From: Lantana camara
Taxonomy: Eukaryota; Streptophyta; Magnoliopsida; Lamiales; Verbenaceae
Assembly (NCBI GenBank): GCA_037501455.1
Contig: CM074857.1
Span: 110,207,501-110,271,500, forward strand
DNA: 64,000 nucleotides
Direction of reading: 5' to 3'
Shown: positions 1 through 10,343 of the stretch, piece by piece
Numbering within the stretch: the first letter of the stretch is position 1
Layout of the letters: every line of letters starts with the position of its first letter
The notes under the pieces: model-generated
What the model was told of the DNA's origin: nothing
Seen by the model: only the letters and a program-made list of their open reading frames with translations
The model's database searches: none
Position numbers and translations under genes: made by a program

Positions 1-1584
1 ACTAAACTTAAAACCTATTGATGGAATGCTAGGAATTTAATTCAAAATTTGCATCTCGAATTAAACACCTATTGTTCAAAATTAGCTTAATATTTAACGA
101 GAATTTTCGAATTAACTGGAGAGTTGTCCGGTTCGACCTCACCAACATATATGTTATCCAATTTTAATTAGTCTTGATTAATGCAAGTACAACTTAAATG
201 CATTTCACACAAGCACTTAGCATATAACATGTCCTAGCATGATACTAACATGTGATGATCATGGGTTCTACCTATCTTATGCGTGATATGTGGGAGCCAC
301 TCCACAATTACAAGTTCTAACATACATACCACATAAATAGTTTAAATCACACAAGGGAAAGCAGTAACAAAATACGAGCCCTATCTCTATTACATTTTCA
401 ATTGAGATTCCCCTCCCTAAAATTTTGAGGGGTTTTCACTTATGGCCTCCTTGTTACTTGAATGTGGTCCATTTTACTCCATGGGTGCATTGTCTCCAAA
501 ATGAAAATAAAAACCTCACCACCTATTCTACTCTCAAAAAATGAAAAAGTACTGAAAAGTAATAAGGCTCAATCTTCATATTGGCCTTAGACAAATACAC
601 GGGGCATACCCCGGCCTCAAAATAGTAATATGGAAAGCCACATAATAAATCACATAACAGTACGCACATAAGTGAGGCTCCAACCTCAATTGAAAAACGT
701 AACTATAGGGCTCCAACCCCAATTTAAACCATCCATGTGCATAAATGTAAAGCATACAAAGACTAGTACCCATGATCACCTAACATGCTATTGCGAGAAT
801 TTAAACTTAGCCAATAAATTAAAATTCCCGTTTCAAGTGCTAATGACTTAAAACACGACTTGATGCGAGTCTTATTCATAAAAGTTTTCAATAAATCCCA
901 AATTACTAAAACTAATAAAATTTCATTAATTTCTGAAAATTAATAATCTTATCAAAGATGTAGTTTCCCAAAATTATAAACCGTTTATATTTCTTAAAAA
1001 TCCCAATTTTAAATTCTATTAAAATTAAATATTAATAAAACAAAAAAATTTAATAATAAAAATAAAATTAAAATCGGGACTGGATTGCATGAAATACGAA
1101 AACGGATTACGAGGGAAAAACGGGGCCTGTACGCGAAGGGGCTGCACTCGTCGTGCGCGGCCCCTCTCGGCCAGTGGCGGGCGATCCCGGCACGCCTGGA
1201 AGGCGTCCCGCGCGGTTGTGGGAGGGACTGGGAGCAAGGCCCTGTGCACGCCTTGGCCAGGCAGGCGGCGGTGTGCGAGGCCCTCGTGCGTGACGCCTTC
1301 ACGCGCGGGGTTTCGCGTGTTCGTCGTAATCCGGGTTTTCGTTTCGTGTTTTCGTTCAAAAGCAAAACCAATCCAAGAAATCCAAAAACAGTTTATACAG
1401 TTTCAAATCTAAAACAGTTTTTAAAAACAAATTTTAACAAAACAGTTTTCAGAAACTTTCAGGAAAAATACAGTTTCGTAATTCAAGCTTTCTAAAACAG
1501 TTACAAATACTAATCGCTTCAAGCCTAAGAATTTCTACCAAATTCAGAATAATTGAGACGAATCAGAAACACGATTAATGAGGT

Positions 1585-1597
1585 GGCTCTGATACCA
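1585..1597 (-). other. Primer-binding site of Copia A (tRNA-Met)
   Basis: The minus strand reads TGGTATCAGAGCC, complementary to the 3' end of plant initiator tRNA-Met, directly after the LTR end with a two-base gap. This fixes the element's orientation and the LTR boundary. Confidence 0.9.
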
Positions 1598-1599
1598 CT

Positions 1600-3531
1600 T
1601 GTTGGAAAACAGGAATCAGAAAGCAGCGGAAATTTAAAAAAATTTCCAACAAAAAGGATCGAAACTCGCAATCGTGAATCCGAATTCGTAAAGATTAGAA
1701 ACTTACATTTCAATAATCTTTCTTGAAGTGTTTCAAGCCACCCAAGAACGCTCTTCTCGCGGCTTGATCCCCTCTCCTTGGTAAAGCTCGAATCTTTAAA
1801 AACTTCTAACTTGAAACTCTCTAGAGATAGTCCACCAACTTGACTACAATCTAACTAGTAAGGATGCTAGTTCTCTAGTTAGTGTTTAGGCTTAACCTAG
1901 GGTTTATTTGATCTTGGAGAAATAATGGTGTTCAACACATAAACCAAAAGAATTGTCAATTACTCTCTAAGGGGAGCTCGAGCTCCCCTATAAATAGTAT
2001 AGAGAGGGGCGGCCGAAACTTAGTCCTATTGGACTAAGGATTTGGTCCCTCTCTCTCTTATTACTTGATCATAAAGTAATTCCAAACTTTGACTTTGAAT
2101 TCTAATTCAAATCATCTTTTAAGAGAGCTAAAAATATCCAAACTCCTTTTGGATAATATTATACTTTATTTATTAATAAATAAATAACTTATTTATCTAA
2201 TTAATTAATTCATAATTAATTAAATAGATTAATTTCTCCAAAATAAGACTTTCATTTTAATTCAAAAATTAAACCAAAGTCAATTAAAAAATTAACACAT
2301 TAATTATTTAATACACAAATAATTATACACGTGTGGTGCACACGTGTCCATGTATGACACGTGTCACTCACGTGACCCACACGTGTGTTTCACACGTGTG
2401 GAACCCTCTTGGTATGATCAACTCGTTTAATCATTTTAAAGCCTTAACTCATGTAACCAAGTTGTTGTGTGTGATCCTCTAGGTTCTTAATTCAATTAGC
2501 AGTGACCCTAATTAATTAATCAGTCCACGGATTAAACGACCATAATCTAGCAACAGGTGTTTAACCTCTAGCTGAATTGGAATGTCTCTATTCGACAGAA
2601 CCTTTAAGTCATTTATTCATGTGAGATACAATCCTCCTACTTACTATCTCTCAACCAAGATCTAGGGTAAGGGAATAATCAGAACCCTAATAATCTGATC
2701 TTAAAGCTAAGTGCATTTCATATCCATTTGATCTCAATCCAAGAAACCCTTTTCTTGATGTCTTGATCTACTGCCTTGGCCAAAGACTCCATATGGCATA
2801 TGAATGACTTACACAATAAGAGATCACCTTGCAAATGCAAGTGTAGGTCCTTTCTTGATTCTCATTCACTTTCATGAATCACTTGTGCAGCCCCAGCATA
2901 AGCCTTGAATCAGTTGTCTAATGCGACACCCTTTAAAGCTTATACTTAAGACTACAGAGTTAACTCATAAAGTGACATGGAACCTCAAGTCTAAGGATCA
3001 GTTAATCACATCAATGACTCGTGAGATATTTCCTAATCTGGAAGTTTCCATTTCCTGAAATAGAAACTTCCTTTCCCATTTAGGAATCTTCTCACACGGG
3101 GCACCTCAGTGAACTTACTTATGGAAGTAAGCACCCTCATGTATCACGCACGTATCAACTACACACTTTGCACCTCCATGAAACAAGGTGGTCCTTCATA
3201 AGGGCGTAATCCCACAAGCAAGCCTTAGAGGAGTCAGGTTGACACTCCCACTGTCTGTAGGACTCATCGGCTTGGAGTATTTTACTAATCATGACTTATG
3301 TGATATAGGGCTTGTTTCATGACCCATTTCACCTAAATGGCAGAGTCCTAAAGTCATCAGGATTAGGGGAATTCTCATACATGCACAACTAAAGTAAACG
3401 CATACCTAACAAGAGCATATAAAGAAGTGTTGCCTCAATTCGTTATTTTATTCAAAGATTGTCTGTGATCACAATAAGGAAAAGTACAAAGCGGATATAC
3501 AATCGGCTTTCTAGGGCACTATTCCTAACAG
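1600..3531 (-). repeat. 5' LTR of Copia element A
   Basis: Read on the minus strand this 1932-bp LTR starts TGTTAGGAATAGTGCCC (at 3531) and ends CCAACA (at 1600), the TG...CA ends usual for LTRs. The primer-binding site lies two bases beyond. The same start sequence recurs in the LTRs of Copia B (3979 and 10343) and of the solo LTR at 27452. A dense cluster of CACGTG-containing words (cacacgtgtg, cacgtgtc) is present at 2330-2402. Confidence 0.88.
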
Positions 3532-3979
3532 TTCTCACATAGGACATCTCAGTGATGAAGTTCTTGTAACAATCACCCTTATGTATTATTAACGCATCAT
3601 CGTATGCACTTATCATTCCATGAAACTGAATGATCCTTTAAAAGGACATAATCACATAAGCAAGTCTCAACGGAGTCAAGGTCGACACTCCCACTGTCTG
3701 TCGGACTCATCGACTTGGAGAAGTTTCTAATCCTCGCTTATGGAGTTAAGAACTTGTTTCATGTGCCGTTCCCATAAGGGCAAAGTTCTTAATGGCCTCA
3801 TCAGATTAGGGGAGTTCAAAACATGCAAAACACAGTCAAACCCAAACAGACATAAATAAGCACATAAAGAAGTGATTGTCTATGAACAAAATCATGTTGT
3901 TTATCATTCAAAGACTGTTTGTGATTTAACAAGGAAATAGTAAAGCATAAATACTGCTTTAAGGGCACTATTCCTAACA
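3532..3979 (-). repeat. 3' LTR of Copia B, first ~450 bp (cut by insertion of Copia A)
   Basis: It starts TGTTAGGAATAGTGCCC on the minus strand at 3979, immediately after a purine-rich tract (minus strand GGCAAGTGGGAGAT). It matches 9900-10343 closely over its length. At 3531/3532 it switches to the LTR end of Copia A, the insertion point of A. Confidence 0.87.
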
Positions 3980-3995
3980 ATCTCCCACTTGCCCG

Positions 3996-4238
3996 TCAAA
4001 GCCATTTAGGTGCTAATCTAAGTCCCATCTTCTTAAGATGTCCTTCGAAAGCCTGTTGACTAAGAGCTTTTGTAAGTGGATCTACCATGTTCTCTGTCGA
4101 TGTGACCCTTTCAATTTGCACATCTCCTCTATTGATTATATTACGGATTAAGTGATATTTCCTCAAAATATGCTTGGTCCTTTGGTGAGATCTTGGTTCT
4201 CTCGCTTGAGCAACCGTCCCTGTGTTGTCACAAAACAC
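3996..4238 (-). pseudogene. Copia B RNase H, C-terminal fragment
   Basis: Eighty codons encode the end of a Copia RNase H. The CDNTGTVAQ stretch (family usually CDNSGA/TVA), a basic KHILRKYHLIR helix and a terminal EGHLKKMGLR are recognisable. It ends just upstream of the polypurine tract, as expected for the last domain of pol. The upstream RNase H part (about 4239-4840) is out of frame, with stops. In a live element this domain removes RNA from the RNA-DNA hybrid; here it is a relic. Confidence 0.85.
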
Positions 4239-4846
4239 TGTAACGGGATCTTTAATGCTAGGAACTACACCCAGCTCGTGGATGAAGTTTCTTGCGCAGA
4301 CACCTTCCTTAGTAGCATCGTTTGCAGCTAAGTATTCGGCCTCAGTGGTCGAATCTGCAGTGGTCTCTTGCTAGGAACTTTTCCAACTTACTGCTCCGCT
4401 ATTCAGGCAGAATATGTATCCTAACATGGATTTAAATTCATCTATGTCCGATGCAAAGCTTGCATCACAGTATCCTCTAATGACAAGATCTTACTGGCCT
4501 CCGTAAACTTAGAACAAATCCTTAGTTCTTCTTAAGTACTTAAGAAGGTTCTTTACAACGGTCCAGTGACCTTCACCAGGGTTAGATTGGAATCGGCTAG
4601 TCATGCTGAGTGCATAAGCCATATCCGGTCGAGTACATAGCATTGTATACATTATGCTTCCTATTGCTGATGCATAAGTAATTTAGGCATCCTGGACTTT
4701 TCAAGTTTAGTCTTGGGACACAGCTTCTTCGAAAGAACTGTTCCCAGGCTCATTGGAAGTTTCCCAGGTTTGGAATCTTCCATACTAAACCTCTTTAGTA
4801 TTTTGTCTATGTAAACGACTGTGATAATCCTAATAATTTCCTAGAT

Positions 4847-5506
4847 CTATCCCAATAGATCTTGGATGTAGGATGCATCACCAAGATCTTTCATCTCAAA
4901 TTGGTTCGATAACCAGGACTTTGTTACTTTCATATCATCCTTTGCATTTCTAATGAGGAGGATGTCATCAACATAAAGTATCAGAAATTGAACCGAGGTT
5001 TTCAATTCTTTCTTGTACACGTAGGACTCATTCGCATTTTGAATAAAGCCAAACGATTTGACCGCTTCATCAAACCGAATATTCCAATTCCCAGAGGCTT
5101 GTTTCAATCCGTAGATTAATCTTTGGAGCTTACAAACCTTTTGTTCGCTCCCACTGAATGTGAAACCCATGGGTTGCTCCTTGTAAATGTCTTTGTCAAT
5201 ATCTCCATTGAGAAAGGCAGTTTTCACATCTATTTGCTATATCTCATAGTCATAACATGCAGCAATGGCAAGCAAGATCCGAATGGGCTTTTGCATTGCA
5301 ACCGGTGAGAAGCTTTCATCAATGTCTACACCTGGTCTTTGAGTAAAACCCTTAGCAACTAGTCTTGCTTTAAAGACTGTCACGCTTCCATCTTCTCCAA
5401 ACTTGTGCTTATATATCCATTTGCACCCTATGGGCTTGATCACATCAGGTGGATCAACCAAGGTCCAAACTTGATTAGAGTACATGGAATCCATTTCGGA
5501 TTTCAT
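4847..5506 (-). pseudogene. Copia B reverse transcriptase, broken frame
   Basis: Two open segments (5506-5237 and 5227-4847) cover much of a Copia reverse transcriptase. The N-terminal part shows the family's GCKWIYKHKFGEDG, FKARLVAKGFTQ and GVDIDESFSPVA motifs. The C-terminal part shows KTAFLNGDI, RLIYGLKQASGNW and the catalytic YVDDILLI. The two segments are separated by a break around 5230. The YVDD active site is intact, but the split frame and the lost neighbouring domains make the copy non-functional. Confidence 0.9.
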
Positions 5507-6218
5507 TGCTTCTTTCCACTATTCAGAGTCCAAATCTAGCAATACCTCCTCATAAGTCAATGGATCATTATCCATTTGAGATGTTTGGTGGAGAAAACCA
5601 TACCATCTCTCTGGTTGTCTAGGAATGCATTCAGAACGTCTTATTTGAGGAGGATTTTTGCGTGTATCACTCTCTTGTATTGGATCAGGGACGTTAGTCT
5701 CCAGACTAGGCGTGGGACCTTGGTCTCAAACTTCTTCGAGTTCTGCGATCTTGCTTTTCTTTTCTCTAAGGAATGAGTCCTCAAGAAAAGTAGCGTTTCT
5801 TGACACAAAGACTTTTTGTTCAAGAGGATCATAGAAATAATATCCTATTGACTCTTTAGGATATCCTACGAAGTTTCATAAGCTTGATCTAGCTTCAACC
5901 TTATCTCCCACTGTCCTCTTCACGTAAGCAGGACAACCCTAAATTCTTAATTAAGAATAATTAGAGATTTTGCCAAACCACATTTCGAATGGGGTTTTGG
6001 GTACAGATTTGGAGAGAACAAGATTCAGAATCTTAACTGTTGATTCAAGGGCATAACACCAGAATGAAGGTGGCAATTCAGTAAAACTCATCATGGAACG
6101 AACCATATCAAGTAAGGTTCTGTTCCTTCTCTCCGAAACTCCATTTAATTGAGGAGTTCCCGGAGGAGTCCACTGAGAGATAATTCCATTATCTCTGAGA
6201 TGACTAGGAATTCGTCAC

Positions 6219-6851
6219 TTAGATATTCGCCACCTCGATCAGATCGAATGCCTTAATCTTATGACCGGTTTGGTTCTCAACCTCCTTTTGAAATTCCAAG
6301 AATTTCTCAAAGGCTTCGGATTTATACTTCATTAAGTACACATAACCAAAACGACTAAAGTTGTCTATGAAGGTTATGAAATACTGATGATTGTTTCTCG
6401 TACGTACACTAAGTGGTCCACAAACATTAGTATGGATTAAATCTAATACTTTAGTGGCGCGCTCCACTTTACCATTAAAGGGAGTTTTGGCCATCTTTCC
6501 TTTAAGACATGATTCACAATGAGTTAACTCTTTAAGTTCATTATCATAGAATGATCCTAAATTAGTTAACTTAGCAATCCTATCTTTAGAAACGTGGCCT
6601 AAACGTGCGTGCCATAAAGAACCCAAGATCTTGTCATCTCTTTTGTGTTTGTTCAATTGTTGTATATTCAGAATATTAGTGTCTTTAGTTGTATAAAGTA
6701 CATTAGATAATGTACTAAGTAAATCAGAAGTTTTATTCTTCTTAAGATAAAAGTTTACATTTCTACAAAAAGTCTCAAAACTTTCATAATCAAGTATTGG
6801 AATGGAAATGATATTACGAATAGTAGAAGGTACATAAAGGACTTTGTTCAA
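6219..6851 (-). pseudogene. Copia B GAG-pre-integrase and integrase core, truncated
   Basis: The 210-codon segment holds the pre-integrase zinc-binding region (HARLGHVS, then CESCLKGKM) followed by the start of the integrase core. The core's first catalytic motif, normally HxDVCGP in this family, reads HTNVCGP, so the first acidic residue is replaced by Asn. The next motif, FITFIDNFSRFGYVYL, is recognisable. The frame closes at 6219, and the rest of the core and the C-terminal domain (about 5507-6218) are scattered over frames with stops. A protease trace (WVLDTGCGAH) is readable upstream at about 6960-7060. Confidence 0.88.
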
Positions 6852-7090
6852 AACTAAAGTAGAGACACCTAAATCTAATCTACACGTCTCGATGGCTTGA
6901 GCTTGAACGCTTGATCCATTCCCTACCTCAAGACGTATTCTTCTTCTTTGAGCTGCCGAACATCATTTAGCATCTATACATCATTACAGATATGAGCTCC
7001 ACAGCCGGTATCAAGTACCCAAGAATTAGAATCAATAGATAGATTTACTTCAACAATAAACGCACATTTCTTTATAGTATCTTTGTACTC

Positions 7091-7882
7091 TTAGCAATTC
7101 CTCTTCCAATGCCCTTTCTTGCCACAATGGTGGCAAACGTCCTCTCTCTGAGCTCTTTTCTTCTTGGCCTTTCTCTTTTTAACCCCTCCATCGGGTTTAA
7201 GAGATCCCTTCTTCTTGGGAACTTTCTTCCCTTTGCCTTTAGAAGGCCTAGAAGAGGAAGTGGCCATTATTACTTTGTTATCCTTCTTGATTGTGTGTTC
7301 AGCAGTCACAAGTTGACTAATCAACTCATCGACAGTAGCATGAGCATGATTCATGTTGAAGTTCAGCACGAAGGGATTGAATAATGGTGGAAGCGAAGCG
7401 AGCAACAAGTCCATAGCAAGTTCTTCACTCAGTGGCATCTCCATGGAGGTCAGTTTCTCGTTCAAAGCAAGGAACTTGAGACCGTGTTCATGGACACTTG
7501 TACCTACTTTCATTCTACGATGAAAAAGCTCATTAGAGGTGTTGTACCTTAAAACACACTCTTTGGGGCGGTACAATTGCTCGAGGTGGTCGTAAATCTC
7601 CCAAGCGTTTTCCATTGACTCGTGTTGCCTTTGCATGTCCGGAGACATGTTGGCCAACATGAGGCAACAGGCTTGAAGATTATCTTCATTCCACTTTGCA
7701 ATCGCATCTCTTTCAGCCCGAGTTGGAGCTTCGCCTTCAGCGATAGGCTCCACCTCGAAGAGAATATATCTTCTCTTCTCAGAATCTAAGACTATCTTTA
7801 GATTCCGAAACCAATCAGAGTACTTGGGCCCCGTTAACTTGTTTGAGTCGATGATGGATACTAGAGGGTTTTTAGTTGCCAT
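7091..7882 (-). pseudogene. Copia B gag with CCHC zinc knuckle
   Basis: The 263-codon frame starts MATKNPLVSIID and resembles the plant Copia gag family (UBN2/Retrotran_gag type) through residues ~1-190. A lysine-rich linker follows and then a C-terminal CX2CX4HX4C knuckle (CHHCGKKGHWKRNC). A stop directly after the knuckle cuts gag from pol. Copia elements normally read through here into protease, so this stop probably disabled the copy unless suppressed. The leader with four direct repeats lies just upstream. Confidence 0.9.
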
Positions 7883-8087
7883 TTTAATTGTAGAGAATCA
7901 CAGAACTACAACCTAAATGAAAAACAGAGAAATCATGAGCATGCTAAATAATAACGATTATACATATTATCAAGGTCTTTAGAAATATGTTCTCCCATTG
8001 TTTTTAGAAGGTCTATAAATCCCTAACGACCTTAGAAGAAACTTATTTTCTCAATGGGTACTAGGATCCCAAGCATTCTTAGTTCTG

Positions 8088-8414
8088 GACCCACGACTCG
8101 TGAGACATCCAAATGTCTAAGAATCTTTAGGTAGGTATGAATTGTCGATTCCATCCCTATGGATTCCTAGTAACATTTTTGCATCACTGATCTTTCAATC
8201 ATGGACCCATGACTCGTGAGACATCCATATCTACTTCAGTGTTGAGCAGAGCCCATCAATCATAAGATCTCAACCAAACTTAGTCCAGAACGACCCACGA
8301 CTCGTGAGACATCGCCCATTATAAAATGGTCAAGAAATATTAATTACTTAGAGTATTAATCAGGAAACTAAGAATTAATAAGCTACACTAATTACCCCAC
8401 GACTCGTGATACAA
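8088..8414 (-). repeat. Four spaced direct repeats in the Copia B leader
   Basis: The word cccacgactcgtgagacat, or a 1-3 base variant of it, occurs at about 8090, 8206, 8294 and 8396. Spacings are about 116, 88 and 102 bp. The core CACGACTCGTG has 5-bp inverted arms (CACGA/TCGTG). The intervening sequence is not repeated. Confidence 0.8.
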
Positions 8415-9651
8415 CAATTAGATTCACTTATTAAGTCCTAAATCCTATTGATGGAATGCTATGAATTTTATTACCGTGATAAAATACCTATTTATTTGAA
8501 ATTGCTCAATATTTTAAATGAGATTTTTGAAATTCCGGAGAGATGTCCGGATTGGCCTCACCAACATATAATATTATCCAAATTTTAATTATCTTGATTA
8601 ATGCAGTTTCACATAAAATGCATCACAAAAGCAATTAGCAGATATCATGTCCTAGCATGATACTAATTATGAGATGATCATGGGTATCCTATCTTATATG
8701 TGATTATGGGAGCCACTCTATAATCACTAGTTCTAACATTCATGCCACATAAGACAGTTCATGTCACATAGGGGTACAGAATTTAATGGAAAACCCTATC
8801 TATTACAATAATAGAAAATAAACCCTCCCTAACATTTTAAGGGGTCTTCAATTATGGCGCCTTACTCCTCGATTTGTGGATTCATCTTGCTCCTTGGGTG
8901 CTTGTCTCCAAAATGAAAAGAAAAACCTCACTTTCTAAGTTCTACTCTCTTAACATAAAGTAATATGGCTCAACCATTATATTGACCATTGACAAATACA
9001 CGGGGCATACCCCGACCCAAAAACAATAATAATATGGAAAAGCCACATAATAAATCAAGTAAAGCGTGCACATAAGTAGGGCTCCAACCCCAATTGAAAT
9101 AACGCAACTATGGGGCTCCGACCCCAATTGAAATCATCCATGTGCAAAATTTAAAACATACATAAGACTAGCCCATGATCACCTAAACTAGCATGGTTCT
9201 GCTTGAATTTAAATTTACCAATTAAATTTAAAATTTCCTTGACTTCAAGTTACTAATAACTTAAGTAATTTGAATGTTAGTTCATTATTCAAGAATTTAA
9301 TGAAAATCGAACCCGGATCAATGATAAAATCTCAATTAATTCAAAATTAAATTTTTGTCCAAAATATCATTCAAAGTGATATTTATTAATTTTCTCGAAA
9401 AATAAGAACTTAACTTTAATTCAAAAAACCCAATTTTATAATTATTTCAAAAAAAATTAATTTTAAAATAAAATCAGATTTTCAAAACGCGGGATTTTAC
9501 GAAACCGAAAACACGAAACGAAGGTAGGTCTGGGATAGTCCGCACGAGGCGTGCCGAACTGCCCGCAAGTGCGCACACAAGGCGCGGGCGAGCAGGCGGT
9601 CACCGCGCACACAGCTCGCACGGCCGTCCTAGACGAGAGTCGGGGCGTTAC

Positions 9652-10343
9652 AATTCTTGTTCTTAGCAAGTGTAGGTCTTTTATCGATTCTACTAATTCT
9701 ACATTTGCCAATTGTGTAATCCCAACATAGGCCGGTTCAGGTGTCTATATGGCGACAACCTTTTGAGCCTATATCAAAGATTACAGAGTTAGCTCATATG
9801 AGACATTACAGAATCTCAAGTCAAAGGATTATTAATTACGTCATTGACCTGTGAGATATTTCCTAATCTGCAAGTTTCTAAGAGACTTCCTTTCTTATTT
9901 AGGAATGTTCTCACATAGGACATCAAAGTGATGAAGTTCTTATAACAATCACCCTTATATATTATTAACGCATCATCGTATGTACTTATCATTCCCTGAA
10001 ACAGAATGATCCTTCAAAAGGACATAATCACATAAGCAAGTCTCAACGGAGTCAAGGTCGACACTCCCACTGTCTTTCGTGGAGAAGTTTCTAATCCTCA
10101 CCTATGGAGTTAAGAACTCGTTTCATGTGTCATTCCCATAAGGGTAAAGTTCTTAACAGCCTCATCGGATTAGAGGAGTTCAAAACATGCAAAGCACAGT
10201 CAAACCTAAACTGACATAAATAAGCACATAAAGAAGTGATTACCTATGAACAAAATCATCTCGTTTATCATTCAAAGACTATCTGTGATTTTACGAGGAA
10301 ATAGTAAAGCATAAATACTGCTTTAAGGGCACTATTCCTAACA
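9652..10343 (-). repeat. 5' LTR of Copia B, partial (first ~690 bp)
   Basis: The minus strand begins TGTTAGGAATAGTGCCC at 10343 and is colinear with the solo LTR at 27452-28150. At about 9650 the match stops abruptly and a GC-rich leader-like island (9486-9650) begins. The R-U5 part and the primer-binding site are therefore missing, apparently by a deletion. Position 10344 begins an unrelated Tekay-type LTR sequence. Confidence 0.8.

Larger units (their letters stand above)
1..3531 (-). mobile_element. Copia LTR retrotransposon A, partial (5' LTR plus leader; rest beyond left edge)
   Basis: The element is on the minus strand: its 5' LTR is at 1600-3531, a tRNA-Met primer-binding site follows at 1585-1597, and the untranslated leader runs left to position 1 and out of the window. 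The leader at 1-780 resembles the leader of Copia B at about 8430-9180 (both contain the stretch cctattgatggaatgct), so A and B are related. A GC- and CpG-rich island at about 1110-1340 sits in very AT-rich leader sequence. No coding domain of A is in view. A interrupts the 3' LTR of Copia B, whose remaining part is 3532-3979. The family assignment rests on LTR similarity to B, which has Copia-order coding domains. Confidence 0.85.
3532..10343 (-). mobile_element. Copia LTR retrotransposon B, degenerate, interrupted by Copia A
   Basis: On the minus strand the order is partial 5' LTR (about 9652-10343), leader (about 7890-9650), gag (7882-7091), protease trace (about 7060-6960), integrase (6851-6219), reverse transcriptase (5506-4847), RNase H (4238-3996), polypurine tract (about 3995-3980) and partial 3' LTR (3979-3532). 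Integrase before reverse transcriptase is the Copia order. Reading frames are split by stops and frameshifts, so the copy is not autonomous. The leftmost part of its 3' LTR must lie beyond element A, outside the window, so the TSD cannot be checked. Confidence 0.88.

Noticed and set aside
1009..1495. Overlapping frames on both strands in a GC-rich block
   Set aside because: They lie in the Copia A leader. They are open only because GC-rich sequence lacks stops, and they show no domain, splice signals or codon pattern.
8088..8414. CRISPR-like spaced repeats
   Set aside because: Plant nuclear retrotransposon leader. Spacers are uneven and about 70-95 bp, there are only four repeats, and no cas genes are present.
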